A stretch of DNA of 64,000 bases, taken from contig NZ_CP015208.1 in the NCBI RefSeq assembly GCF_001854225.1, forward strand, positions 992,001 through 1,056,000, given 5' to 3'. Below, in pieces: positions 1 through 8,937 of this stretch (positions are counted from its first letter, which is position 1; each line of letters begins with the position of its first letter). The DNA comes from Candidatus Rhodoluna planktonica. Its GTDB lineage: Bacteria; Actinomycetota; Actinomycetes; Actinomycetales; Microbacteriaceae. Position numbers and translations under genes: made by a program. The notes under the pieces were generated by a model. The model was not told the DNA's origin. It searched no databases and was given only the letters and a program-made list of their open reading frames with translations.

Positions 1-115
1 CAATTACCAGCGAGGGAGAATCTATCGGGGCCAGCTCGACGGCTCGTTGCTGCTCTTCGGTGAGCTGAAACGGGCGAAGCAAAGCGTAGACATCGTTTGC
101 CGAATATTTAGTCAA
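1..115 (-). CDS. adnB: AdnB-like UvrD-family helicase-nuclease, N-terminal fragment (runs off window start)
   Basis: Only the first ~38 codons are inside the window. Reading leftwards from a TTG at 115, the frame stays open and ends in LTEEQQRAVELAP, the Q-motif region that precedes Walker A in UvrD/Rep helicases. The TTG overlaps the end of the upstream helicase by 8 bases, and an AAGG-type ribosome site sits about 13 bases ahead. In actinobacteria AdnA and AdnB are encoded side by side and form a heterodimer that resects double-strand breaks, so the partner position supports AdnB. Start codon choice (TTG, or CTG six bases earlier) is inferred. Confidence 0.7.
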   Translation of the reverse strand, partial: MTKYSANDVYALLRPFQLTEEQQRAVELAPIDSPSLVI

Positions 116-3100
116 CTGCAGACACCGCCTTAACCAGGTGAATTCGGCAACTTCCAAATTCGCGATCGTTAGTGCAATGCGTGCTCATGCGAGCTTCAAG
201 CGTGAGATTGGTCATCGCCATTTCGTTGGTTGCCCGCTCGATTAGGTTTTGCAGCTCTTGGCGCAAATCGACATCAGATTTGATTGATGGCTGAACTCGC
301 TCGACAAGTTTTTCGCCACCAATTGCCACGATTGACGCGTCAAAGTCTTGATGGTTGGTTACCCCTTCAAGTTGGCCGAAAGCGCCCGCCTCAAATGCCA
401 ATTGATAACTGCCCAACTGCGGATTTTGGCGAACATCTCTGTCGGCTGGCACCCGACTCGAGGTTTTCAGGTCGACGATTCGAATGCTGCCGTCTGGCCG
501 AAGTTCGATGCGATCTACCTTTCCGCGCAGCCTGGCTTTACCAATATCGAACTCAAATTCGACCTCACGACCAATGACGCTGGCCGATTGAACCTCAAAT
601 TTCTGCAGGTATTCGAGCATGTTGAATAATGCCCGGCGCGCTTTTCTGCTGGTTTGCTGCTCGATCCAGTCGGCGTCAAAGCGAAGTTCAGACCATCGAG
701 ATTGCAGCATCTGCCAGTATTGCGCTTCGGCCTCGACTGCTGATGTCATAGCCACTTCTTGTTCGAAGAGTTGGTGCAAGATTGTGCCCAACGAAGATTT
801 GAAGTCTTTGACGTCACCGCCGTTTGCCGATAAAAACCAGTGCAGCGGACACTTGGCAAAATTTTCTAACTGAGACGGGCTGATGCTGACTATTTCAGAA
901 TTTAGGTCGCTGAGCGGCTCAAGGCTAGAGAGCGGGGCAAGGCCGTACCACTGACTTGGATGGGCGCCCGGTGCTGCGGCTGAGGCCAGTTTGGCCAGTT
1001 TGACGGCCAGGGGCAAAACTTGGTCGGGCGAGGCCAAGGCAATCTGACGCCGAAGTCGGCCAACCGTGGATCGAAGATTTAGCGAATCGATCTCGAACTT
1101 GGTTGCCTCTGGCAATTCAGAGCACATAAATCGGAAAAATTGTGATGGTTGCTCATCTTCGGTCTGGGCAAAAGTGAACACAATTTTTTCGGATGCGGCA
1201 CCGAGGGTCTTGAAGAGCAGCCGCGTTTCATCAGGTAGTTCAGACCTTACGAACCCTTGCTCAACATTCGAGCCGCTCAAAATCAGCGAGAGCAGCTGGG
1301 CATCGAATAGCGATGATCTGGGTTTTAGGTTCGGCCAAATTCCTTCGATTAGATCTGGAACAAAAATTCGTCGAAACCTTCGCCCGATGAGCATGGCCGG
1401 GGTGAGCAGTGGCACCTGACCAGGCAGCTCGTTGGCGGACTCGAGCGAATCTTCAGCGATGTTCTTCGACAACTGCTCGAACACAAAATGACTTGCCGGT
1501 AGCTCTGGGTTTCGCTCGACAAAGCGGTTTGCAGCCGCAAAGAGCGCGACCAGTGAATTTAGGTTTTCGGTTATCTGCGCGCTTGGATTTTCTTCAGCCA
1601 ACCAATTTTGAACGGTTATTGAGCCCTCGTAAAGCGCCCAGAGCAGCTGCTCAACGCTGCCCGGCTCCGAAGCAAGACTCTGCGCCTGGGCAAAACGCTC
1701 GAGAAAGTTGGCCGCAATTTTGGCCTCGGTTCCGCGACATTGCTGCAGTATCTGCGCATCATCAAAAAGGCTTGCCAACAACTCTGAGTTGGTGATTCGA
1801 ACCTGGGATGGCTCTGACCACTTTCGCAACTCGCGAGTCAGACGTCGAATTTGTAGCGAATCTAGAGAGCAGAAAGCATTTTGGAATAGTGCGGCTCGCT
1901 GAAACTGGTCTAGCTGGTCGAAATTAATGCTGGCCTGCGCCAGCTCAAGCAGGCTGCGTGCAGCAAATTGCTGACTAAACGCTTTGGCACTGCCCGCTTG
2001 AAAAACAGGCACTTCGAAGTAAGAAACCAGGGATTGCACCTGATCGAGGATGGTGCGCGAGCGAGCGACAATTGCCATCTGCTCGAAGGGGATTTTTTCG
2101 ATTAGATGAGCATGCCGAATTTTTGCTGCGATGGCGGCATATTGAGTTTGCTGGTCATGAAAAATTTGAACCTCGACCGAGTCGTCGTCGAGATTTTGGG
2201 CGGTCAGCCCTTTTCGCTGAGTGCCAGCAAGAGCCGGATCAATTCGGGCTGAAACTGCTGCCATGGCAGCTGAAATTGAAGGTTGCCGCAGCGGTTGCTC
2301 AAGTCTGAATTCGCTGAAATCAGCAAACCTTGAGCGCAACTTTTGCATCAACACTTTTTGTTCGGTAGCCCTGAAGCCCAAGGTTGACGAATCTGGATCG
2401 GAAAAAAGAATCAAGCCCGCGGTAGCCGCCAAGGTCTCGAGAAAATCGACAGCTGCCGGACTGAGCTCTTGGGAATCGTCAACCAAGACTTGCTTTACCT
2501 CGGCAACCAGGTAAGGGTGCTCGATAATGGCCTGCTGGGCCGAGGAAAGCAACTGGGCAGAATCGTAGACATTATTTGGCAATGATTCGAGGTAGGCAGC
2601 TAGCACTTGGGCGGCCGACTGCCATAGCGGTTTTTGTTGCTGATTCGCCAGATACACCAGTTTTTCGGGATTGACCTGATTTTCAAGACAAATAGTGAGC
2701 AATTCACGTACTTCAGCGGCAAAGCCATTCAACGAGCGAACTGTTTTCGAGGCAACTGCCGGCCATTCGATGTCAAGTTCGGCAATTAGATTTGAAATTA
2801 TGGCCTGCTGTTCGGCTCCGGTTAGTAATAGCGGCAGTTCGCGAGATTGATCTAGGGCCAATTTGTTGAGCACACCGAAGGCAAAAGAGGGCAAAGTGCG
2901 GGCGAGAGATGAAGGCACCGCGAGTTGCAATTCGACTGCCAGAAAGTCGCGAAGCTTATCGGCGGCATAGCGATTTGCCGCCAAAACCAGAACCTGATCG
3001 GGTTGGTTGGCTCTGATTAGATTGGTGGCCAAAGCGGCGAGTGCCACCGTTTTGCCACTGCCCGGCGAACCCAAAATTAAAGCATTTTGCCCCAGCGGAA

Positions 3101-3182
3101 GATTTGACACCTGCTGCTGAATCGGAGTTAGGTCAAACCCAGATTTCACCAAACTTTGGCGCTTAAACGAGATTTCGGGCAT
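108..3182 (-). CDS. adnA: AdnA-like ATP-dependent helicase with C-terminal PD-(D/E)XK nuclease
   Basis: A 1024-residue superfamily 1 helicase/nuclease. Walker A (GSPGSGKT) is at residues 38-45 and a Walker B-like VLVDDSQEL near 230. The last ~250 residues carry a RecB-type nuclease fold with SLGTILHQLFE and the catalytic GKVDRIEL...IVDLKTS pattern. Length and architecture match AdnA, one subunit of the actinobacterial AdnAB end-resection machine that replaces RecBCD in double-strand break repair. It is translationally coupled to the fragment at the window edge. The neighbourhood (DUF3107, ferritin-like protein, DEAD helicase) matches the Mycobacterium adnA region, which strengthens the call. 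The ATG start fits the upstream boundary with the divergent DUF3107 gene. Confidence 0.85.
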   Translation of the reverse strand: MPEISFKRQSLVKSGFDLTPIQQQVSNLPLGQNALILGSPGSGKTVALAALATNLIRANQPDQVLVLAANRYAADKLRDFLAVELQLAVPSSLARTLPSFAFGVLNKLALDQSRELPLLLTGAEQQAIISNLIAELDIEWPAVASKTVRSLNGFAAEVRELLTICLENQVNPEKLVYLANQQQKPLWQSAAQVLAAYLESLPNNVYDSAQLLSSAQQAIIEHPYLVAEVKQVLVDDSQELSPAAVDFLETLAATAGLILFSDPDSSTLGFRATEQKVLMQKLRSRFADFSEFRLEQPLRQPSISAAMAAVSARIDPALAGTQRKGLTAQNLDDDSVEVQIFHDQQTQYAAIAAKIRHAHLIEKIPFEQMAIVARSRTILDQVQSLVSYFEVPVFQAGSAKAFSQQFAARSLLELAQASINFDQLDQFQRAALFQNAFCSLDSLQIRRLTRELRKWSEPSQVRITNSELLASLFDDAQILQQCRGTEAKIAANFLERFAQAQSLASEPGSVEQLLWALYEGSITVQNWLAEENPSAQITENLNSLVALFAAANRFVERNPELPASHFVFEQLSKNIAEDSLESANELPGQVPLLTPAMLIGRRFRRIFVPDLIEGIWPNLKPRSSLFDAQLLSLILSGSNVEQGFVRSELPDETRLLFKTLGAASEKIVFTFAQTEDEQPSQFFRFMCSELPEATKFEIDSLNLRSTVGRLRRQIALASPDQVLPLAVKLAKLASAAAPGAHPSQWYGLAPLSSLEPLSDLNSEIVSISPSQLENFAKCPLHWFLSANGGDVKDFKSSLGTILHQLFEQEVAMTSAVEAEAQYWQMLQSRWSELRFDADWIEQQTSRKARRALFNMLEYLQKFEVQSASVIGREVEFEFDIGKARLRGKVDRIELRPDGSIRIVDLKTSSRVPADRDVRQNPQLGSYQLAFEAGAFGQLEGVTNHQDFDASIVAIGGEKLVERVQPSIKSDVDLRQELQNLIERATNEMAMTNLTLEARMSTHCTNDREFGSCRIHLVKAVSAVD

Positions 3183-3312
3183 GGGGCTAATCTAGCCAAT
3201 TGCTGCGACGTCCTGGTCTGGGTTCGGCAATTTTCGGCAATAACGGTGACCAGTTGAGGTGTTTAGAATAGAGGCTCTTGGCATAACCTAGAACAGAGAC
3301 AGGAAGGCCGAA

Positions 3313-3537
3313 ATGGACATCAGAATCGGAATCAAGCACTCGGGGCGCGAAATTAGTTTTGAAACTGACCGCAACGCAGCAGAGATTGAATCAGCGGTAT
3401 CGTCTGCTCTCGAGACTGGTGCCAAATTGATTAAACTTTCCGATTCAAAAGGCAAGGTTTACCTGATCCCAGCCGAAGCGCTCTCCTACCTAGAAATTGG
3501 AGTTGAAGAGACTCGTCGCGTTGGGTTTATCGCCTAA
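3313..3537 (+). CDS. DUF3107 family protein
   Basis: A 74-residue protein starting MDIRIGIKHSGREISFET, typical of the actinobacterial DUF3107 family (mycobacterial TB9.4-like). A GGAAGG ribosome site lies just upstream. No signal peptide or membrane segment. It shares TAATG with the following membrane protein gene, so the two are co-translated. The molecular role is unknown. Its constant position between the adn genes and the RNA helicase in actinobacteria suggests a housekeeping role, but that is inference. Confidence 0.85.
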   Translation: MDIRIGIKHSGREISFETDRNAAEIESAVSSALETGAKLIKLSDSKGKVYLIPAEALSYLEIGVEETRRVGFIA

Positions 3538-3824
3538 TGGACTTGAACATCATCATTAGCCAGGTGTTTTTGCTGGTTTACGCAGGCTTGTTGGGTTTGG
3601 TTGCCCCATGGATCGGGTTTAGCAACAAATCGGTAGGCAGCCTGGTTCCTATGGCGATCGCGGTTATTTGGTCCTCGGTGTTGTCAACCCTGTTGGTTCT
3701 GCTTTCTGTCGGCTATGACAATCCGCTAAACCTAACCGCGGTCATGTTATCGATGCCTCTGGCCATGTGGTTGGGCACCAAGTTAGTGGCAGCAAGATTT
3801 GCTAAGCAGCCTGCCCACCACTAG
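3537..3824 (+). CDS. Small membrane protein of unknown function
   Basis: 95 residues with three hydrophobic segments (about residues 5-27, 32-57 and 65-83) and a short tail ending in histidines. The ATG overlaps the DUF3107 stop (TAATG), so it is the second gene of a two-gene unit. It converges on the ferritin-like gene with a 4-base overlap of the 3' ends. I recognise no family motif and do not assign a function. Confidence 0.7.
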   Translation: MDLNIIISQVFLLVYAGLLGLVAPWIGFSNKSVGSLVPMAIAVIWSSVLSTLLVLLSVGYDNPLNLTAVMLSMPLAMWLGTKLVAARFAKQPAHH

Positions 3825-4591
3825 GCAGTAAGCCCGAGAGCATCCATTCTGAGAGTGTGCGCACCAATTAGTTCTGAAATCAGCGGTTCAAGTTTGCCGT
3901 AGGCGGCAAGATTAACCTGTCGCTCTTGGGCTTCAGTCAAAATCTTCGATTTAGTCACGCCGGCCAGTTTGCGATTATCCAGCCCGGCTCGAAGCTCGAG
4001 CAAGACATCTCCCATGATTCGACGCCCCCATACCGCAAGCCTCGATGCCAACTGCGGATCGTCAGCCATAGCCTGAAGCAAAACCTTTTTGGCGAAAGTT
4101 TCAAACTTTTTGTCGCTCAAGATTTTTTCAACGTCGGCGCGCAATTCCAGCGGTAATCCGGCTGAGAGTCGACGATAAAAATCGTCTAGCAAGCCACCAA
4201 CAAGGTAAACCTTGATCACCGCCTCAAACCAATCAAGTCCCGCGGTGCGCGAGTGGAAGACCTCGATGCCTTCGACAAATGGTTCCATCGCGTCAGTCGG
4301 GTCAATGCCAAGGGTGGCGATTCGTTTAGAAATGGCGCGATACTTCTCGAACGACTTAGCCGCGGCCTCGCTCAGTTCGGCTTTGTACTGGGTGTTCGGC
4401 GAGTACTTCAACTCTGCAGTCAGAATTTCGAATTGGCTCAGTTGTAGATAAGCCAGGCGCCCAAGAAACTCTTTTGGTTCTGGGGTAAATGGTTTGAGAT
4501 TTACCTCACCGGTGTTGCGTGCGCGCTCTTCACGGGCCGGCAGAGTTAACTTTTTAGACCGCTTAGCGAAACGCTTGAACCATTCAAACAC
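3821..4591 (-). CDS. Ferritin-like (MiaE-type fold) protein
   Basis: 256 residues, mostly helical, with a basic N-terminus (MFEWFKRFAKRSKK) followed by a ferritin-like four-helix domain. This matches the actinobacterial family annotated as ferritin-like, related in fold to the tRNA hydroxylase MiaE. Candidate helix residues such as LSQFEI, DWFEA and DDFYRR are present, but I cannot confirm a full di-iron set by eye. It is divergent from the DEAD-box helicase gene 68 bases away, as in Mycobacterium (Rv3210c/Rv3211 order). Substrate unknown. Confidence 0.7.
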   Translation of the reverse strand: MFEWFKRFAKRSKKLTLPAREERARNTGEVNLKPFTPEPKEFLGRLAYLQLSQFEILTAELKYSPNTQYKAELSEAAAKSFEKYRAISKRIATLGIDPTDAMEPFVEGIEVFHSRTAGLDWFEAVIKVYLVGGLLDDFYRRLSAGLPLELRADVEKILSDKKFETFAKKVLLQAMADDPQLASRLAVWGRRIMGDVLLELRAGLDNRKLAGVTKSKILTEAQERQVNLAAYGKLEPLISELIGAHTLRMDALGLTA

Positions 4592-4659
4592 CTCACCACT
4601 TTAGCAACCGCCATGGCTATGGGGTAGCCGGGTAGACTATTAGAAAATCAAGGAGTGCA

Positions 4660-6075
4660 ATGAATTTCATCGAACTAGGCATCGACCAAGACATAGTCGA
4701 CGCCCTAGAGGCTAAGGGAATCACCTCTCCTTTTCCGATTCAAGAACAGGCAATACCTTTGGCTCTGACTGGCCAGGACATCATCGGCCAAGCTAAAACC
4801 GGTACCGGAAAAACTCTGGGTTTTGGTTTGCCATTGATTCAAAAACTTGGTTTGTCTCCTACTCCGGGAGCAAAAGCGCTGGTTGTGGTTCCAACTCGTG
4901 AGCTAGCAATCCAGGTCGCGGATGATCTAAAACTTGCTACCGGCAACCGCTCAACCACCGTGGCCGCTATTTACGGTGGAAAGTCATACGAGGGTCAGGT
5001 TGCCGAGATTGACGCCGGTGCACAGATCATTGTGGGCACCCCCGGTCGCCTCATTGACCTATCAAAGCAGCGCAAGCTCGACCTAGGCAGCATCGAGATT
5101 ATGGTTCTCGATGAGGCCGATGAAATGCTTGACCTCGGCTTTTTGCCAGATGTTGAAAAACTATTTGCCTACACCCCAGCAACTCGACAGACCATGCTGT
5201 TTTCGGCCACCATGCCGGGAGCAATCGTCAACATGGCCCGCAAGTACCAGAATCGCCCAGTTCACATCCGTGCAAATGAGCCAGATGAGGGCCACACCAA
5301 AGCAGACATCAAGCAGTTTGTCTATCGAACTCACGCCCTAGACAAAGACGAAGTTGTCGGTCGAATTTTGCAGGCCGAAGGTCGCGGCAAAACTGTTATT
5401 TTTACCAAGACCAAGCGTCAGGCCAGCAAAGTTGCCGAAGAATTGGTCGACCGAGGTTTCAGCGCTACCGGCCTTCACGGTGACATGTCTCAAGAGGCTC
5501 GCGAACGTTCGATGAACGCGTTTCGCACCGGCAAAAAAGAAATTTTGGTTGCCACCGAAGTGGCCGCACGAGGCATTGACGTTGACGACGTAACCCACGT
5601 AATCAACTACACAGTTCCAGAGGACGAGAAGGCCTACCTTCACAGAGTTGGGCGAACCGGCCGCGCGGGTCGAACCGGAATCGCTGTCACTTTCGTTGAC
5701 TGGGAAGATTTGGTGCGTTGGAAACACATCAACAATGCCCTTGAATTTGGTCAAGAAGAACCAACCGAAACTTACTCAAGTTCTGAACACTTGATGAAGG
5801 ATCTGAATATTGCTGCCGGCACCAAGGGTCGACTAAACAAGGCGTCCGAAGAGCCGAGGCGCAATCCAGGTCGCGAAGATAACTCAAAATCTTCAAATCG
5901 TGGCAGGTCGCAAAGTGGAAGTAAGCCCTCATCTGATCGCGGCAGAAATTCTGGAACTAAAGCACATGGCGAAAAAACTCAAGCGAGCGGTAAGGCCGCT
6001 TCGAACACCGAACACAAACCAGAGCGCTCTGGCGGGGTAAAACGCGAGCGTCGTCGCACCAGAGCCGGTCAGTAG
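4660..6075 (+). CDS. rhlE: DEAD-box ATP-dependent RNA helicase (RhlE-like)
   Basis: 471 residues with the full DEAD-box set: Q motif (PFPIQEQAI), motif I AKTGTGKT (45-52), PTRELA (78-83), TPGR, DEAD (151-154), SAT (182-184) and HRVGRTGR (328-335). The last ~90 residues are basic, low-complexity and rich in Ser, Arg, Gly and Lys, a typical disordered RNA-binding tail. It unwinds RNA duplexes in ribosome assembly or mRNA turnover. Proteins of this kind are often cold-induced, though nothing here shows that. AAGGAG stands 7 bases ahead of the ATG. The synteny matches mycobacterial rhlE. Confidence 0.92.
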   Translation: MNFIELGIDQDIVDALEAKGITSPFPIQEQAIPLALTGQDIIGQAKTGTGKTLGFGLPLIQKLGLSPTPGAKALVVVPTRELAIQVADDLKLATGNRSTTVAAIYGGKSYEGQVAEIDAGAQIIVGTPGRLIDLSKQRKLDLGSIEIMVLDEADEMLDLGFLPDVEKLFAYTPATRQTMLFSATMPGAIVNMARKYQNRPVHIRANEPDEGHTKADIKQFVYRTHALDKDEVVGRILQAEGRGKTVIFTKTKRQASKVAEELVDRGFSATGLHGDMSQEARERSMNAFRTGKKEILVATEVAARGIDVDDVTHVINYTVPEDEKAYLHRVGRTGRAGRTGIAVTFVDWEDLVRWKHINNALEFGQEEPTETYSSSEHLMKDLNIAAGTKGRLNKASEEPRRNPGREDNSKSSNRGRSQSGSKPSSDRGRNSGTKAHGEKTQASGKAASNTEHKPERSGGVKRERRRTRAGQ

Positions 6076-6087
6076 CCATTTCCAGAA

Positions 6088-6969
6088 CTAGTTGAGCGGT
6101 TTACTTCCGCTGGCAGTTTCGACAATGCGCTGATACATCTCTGGCGCAGTAGTGTTCTCACCGAGTCGATTCGGCTTGCCATGTTCACCGTGATAGTCAC
6201 TTGAGCCGGTGACAATGAGGTCATGTTTCTGAGCTAGTCCCAGCAACCATTCGCGTGCAACTTGGGGCACCTCGCGATGAAAGACCTCAAAGCCGGCAAG
6301 ACCAGCTTCGATAGCGGCTTCAAAATGCTCTTCAGGCAAATCACCGCGTTCAAGATGTTCGGGTGCGCCGCCAAGAGGATGAGCGATTACCGGTACTCCC
6401 CCAGCATCACGAACCAAACCGATAGCATCAAAAAAATCTAGGGTTTCGGTCGAGACATAGTATTTGCTGTCTTTATGCAAGGGCCCGCGAAAAACTTCGC
6501 TGCGAGACTGCCCAAAGCCCAATTCGACCATTGCATCAGCGATGGCCGGGCGACCGATAGTTGCCCCTTCTGCCAGTTGGGCTAACACTAAATCCCAGGT
6601 GATTGGAAAATCTTCGGCGAGCCGTTCAACCATCAATTTGGCCCGGTTTTCCCGAAAATTTAATGTCTGCGACATCGCCGACTGCAATTTTTCATTATTG
6701 GGATCTGGCAGATATGCCAACAGGTGAACGCTGATGAACCGCCTGCGATTGTTAGCCCAAACCTCGGAGCGGGTGGTTACCTCAATGCCCGGCACAAAAG
6801 TCATTCCAAGGCGGCTAGCGGCCTCGGCGGCCTCAGTCCAGCCGGATGTGGTGTCGTGATCGGTCAGCGCTAAAACTTCAACGCCCGCCGCGGCTGCATG
6901 CTCAAAAACCTCGGTTGGTGAATCTTTACCGTCTGATCGAATCGAGTGCGCGTGCAAATCTATCTTCAT
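6088..6969 (-). CDS. PHP-domain metal-dependent phosphoesterase
   Basis: 293 residues from the ATG at 6969 (MKIDLHAHS). The PHP metal-ligand motifs are present: HAHSIRSDG, LTDHDTT, IAHPLGG and SSDYHG. Proteins of this stand-alone type (YciV/RnmAM or 3',5'-nucleotide bisphosphate phosphatase) hydrolyse small phosphate esters or short RNA ends. The open frame extends further upstream to 7074, but that would overlap the divergent aminopeptidase gene, and the PHP fold begins at LHAHS, so the shorter start is preferred. Cytoplasmic, with no signal peptide. Confidence 0.85.
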   Translation of the reverse strand: MKIDLHAHSIRSDGKDSPTEVFEHAAAAGVEVLALTDHDTTSGWTEAAEAASRLGMTFVPGIEVTTRSEVWANNRRRFISVHLLAYLPDPNNEKLQSAMSQTLNFRENRAKLMVERLAEDFPITWDLVLAQLAEGATIGRPAIADAMVELGFGQSRSEVFRGPLHKDSKYYVSTETLDFFDAIGLVRDAGGVPVIAHPLGGAPEHLERGDLPEEHFEAAIEAGLAGFEVFHREVPQVAREWLLGLAQKHDLIVTGSSDYHGEHGKPNRLGENTTAPEMYQRIVETASGSKPLN

Positions 6970-7016
6970 GATTGCTCTGAGCCTACCTTCTGAAATTCGA
7001 GTGGCAGAATTGGGGA

Positions 7017-8411
7017 ATGACTGACTCAACTGAACAGCAGCGCGAAGAACGCAACAGTAACCGTTCTCGAACACCGCACAGCGCCGAATTTTTGAGCTAC
7101 ATCTCTTCAGGCTGGGCCAATCGCCCCAGCGTCGAGATCAGCGCTTGGCCAGTTGCAGATTTTGCCCAAGCTCGTCGGAAGTCAGTTCACAACGCTTTTC
7201 CCGATCGCCTAATTCGAATTGACGCCGGGGAAACGAAAACGCGATCAAACGACACCGAATATCGGTATCGCCCGCACTCAGCATTCAGTCACCTGACCGG
7301 TTGGGGTGCACAAACAGTTCCCGGATCAGTTTTACTGATCACCCCAAAGGGCGAATCCGTTCTGTTTTTCAGACCCACTGCAGATCGAAGCTCTGAGGAA
7401 TTTTTTGCAAACTCGGCCATCGGTGAATTCTGGGTTGGCGCCAGACCAAATTTGGTGGCCGTGTCAAAGTCTCTAGCACTTGAAACTCGTGATTTGGCAG
7501 AGCTGGAAACCTGGCCGGGCTTAGATCAGGCCTTGGACCTCGACGACGAAAAACTTGCCGAATTTGTCTCCGAATTGCGTTTGATCAAAGATGAATTCGA
7601 AATCGCCGAGATGCGCCAAGCAGTCGACAAATCGATCATCGGCTTTGAGCGTGTGGTTTCTTGCTTGCCGACAGCCGTGGCTTCAAAACGGGGTGAGCGC
7701 GTGGTTGAAACAGCATTTTTTAGTGCTGCGCGCGAATTTGGGCACGATCTCGGCTATGAAACGATTGCCGCCGCGGGCGAGCACGCCTGCATTTTGCACT
7801 GGATTATCAATGATGGTGAAACCAAGAACGATGACCTGATTTTGGTCGATGCCGGAGTGGAGCTTGAATCGCACTACACGGCTGACATAACCCGAACACT
7901 GCCGATTTCAGGTACCTATTCGCCGATCCAGAGAATGATTTACGAGGCGGTGCTCGAGGCTGCTGATGCCGCCTTCGCGGTGGTTCGTCCGGGTATTAGG
8001 TTTCGTGAGGTACACGCCGCGGCAATGAAAGTTATCGCTGCAAAAACTGCTGAGTGGGGCTTGCTACCGGTTAGCGCCGAAGAGTCGCTAAAGCCTGAAA
8101 AACAATTTCATCGACGCTGGATGGTGCATGGCACCAGCCACCACCTCGGGATGGACGTGCACGACTGCGCCCAGGCCAGAGCGGAAATGTACCTGGATGC
8201 AGAGTTGAAACCAGGCATGGTCTTTACCATCGAGCCCGGTCTTTATTTCCAACCAGATGACGAATTGGTGCCGGCAGAATTTCGCGGCATCGGTGTGCGC
8301 ATCGAAGACGACATCCTGGTTACCGAAACCGGTGCAGAAAACCTATCGGCAGCACTGCCCCGCGCAGCCACCGACATTGAAAATTGGATGAACTCGCTGC
8401 TGACTAAATAG
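7017..8411 (+). CDS. pepP: Aminopeptidase P family protein (Xaa-Pro aminopeptidase)
   Basis: 464 residues. The N-terminal creatinase-type domain (roughly 1-210) is followed by the pita-bread metallopeptidase domain. Dimetal ligands are visible in LVDAGVELESHYTADITRT (two Asp), HGTSHHLGMDVHD (His) and FTIEPGLYF...IGVRIEDD (two Glu). It removes N-terminal residues ahead of proline from peptides in the cytoplasm. The extended N-terminus of about 55 polar residues is common in actinobacterial members. The ATG at 7017 is in the short divergent gap from the PHP gene. Confidence 0.9.
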   Translation: MTDSTEQQREERNSNRSRTPHSAEFLSYISSGWANRPSVEISAWPVADFAQARRKSVHNAFPDRLIRIDAGETKTRSNDTEYRYRPHSAFSHLTGWGAQTVPGSVLLITPKGESVLFFRPTADRSSEEFFANSAIGEFWVGARPNLVAVSKSLALETRDLAELETWPGLDQALDLDDEKLAEFVSELRLIKDEFEIAEMRQAVDKSIIGFERVVSCLPTAVASKRGERVVETAFFSAAREFGHDLGYETIAAAGEHACILHWIINDGETKNDDLILVDAGVELESHYTADITRTLPISGTYSPIQRMIYEAVLEAADAAFAVVRPGIRFREVHAAAMKVIAAKTAEWGLLPVSAEESLKPEKQFHRRWMVHGTSHHLGMDVHDCAQARAEMYLDAELKPGMVFTIEPGLYFQPDDELVPAEFRGIGVRIEDDILVTETGAENLSAALPRAATDIENWMNSLLTK

Positions 8412-8892
8412 TCTCGGTTGCAGACGCTTTAGCTTTTGCATCGTTCGCCATATCTGTCGGCACCTGAACTTGGTAGTTGGCGGCAACAACCTGCGACTGG
8501 GAAATCCAACTGCGTTTATTTTTGGTGAGGCTAAATCTGACCACGTTGAAAAGCATGCCGATACCGGCACCCATGATGACCGCCTGCATTACGCCCTGCA
8601 AGGCAACACTGGCGCTGGCAGTGGGGTCTGAGGTGAACAATATGCCGATAATCAAGCCCAGCCAAGCACCGGTGCTGGCGCCGGCCACAGCTAAACGCGC
8701 GTACGAAAGCTTGCCGCGCACGCGTTCTACGGTGCGCAAATCTTTGCCGACAATGGCAATTGCCCCCGCAGGAAACTCTTGCTTGATGAGCTTGTCGACA
8801 TAGGCAACGGCGGCGGCGTAGTCAGAAAACTCTGCGATTACCTCACCGGTTGGCAGTGCTGCGGCTGGTTGATTTGGACTTCTTTTGTTCAC
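8404..8892 (-). CDS. General stress protein 17M-like (YflT domain) membrane protein
   Basis: 162 residues. Residues ~15-60 (GEVIAEFSDYAAAVAYVDKLIKQEF) look like the heat-induced YflT/GSP17M fold that usually precedes a Gly-rich hydrophobic hairpin. Here that hairpin is two segments around 68-87 and 97-118 with repeated small residues. In Bacillus the relatives are induced by general stress, but their biochemical role is unknown. The 3' end overlaps the aminopeptidase gene by 8 bases (convergent). It is divergent from the MgtE_N/CBS gene. Confidence 0.75.
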   Translation of the reverse strand: MNKRSPNQPAAALPTGEVIAEFSDYAAAVAYVDKLIKQEFPAGAIAIVGKDLRTVERVRGKLSYARLAVAGASTGAWLGLIIGILFTSDPTASASVALQGVMQAVIMGAGIGMLFNVVRFSLTKNKRSWISQSQVVAANYQVQVPTDMANDAKAKASATETI

Positions 8893-8937
8893 CCTCTCAT
8901 TCTGGCACGGGGTTCGGCACTCGTCTAAGGTTGTAGG

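Noticed and set aside
6970-7074. Upstream extension of the PHP gene to 7074
   Set aside because: It would overlap the divergent aminopeptidase start, and the PHP fold begins at the ATG at 6969.
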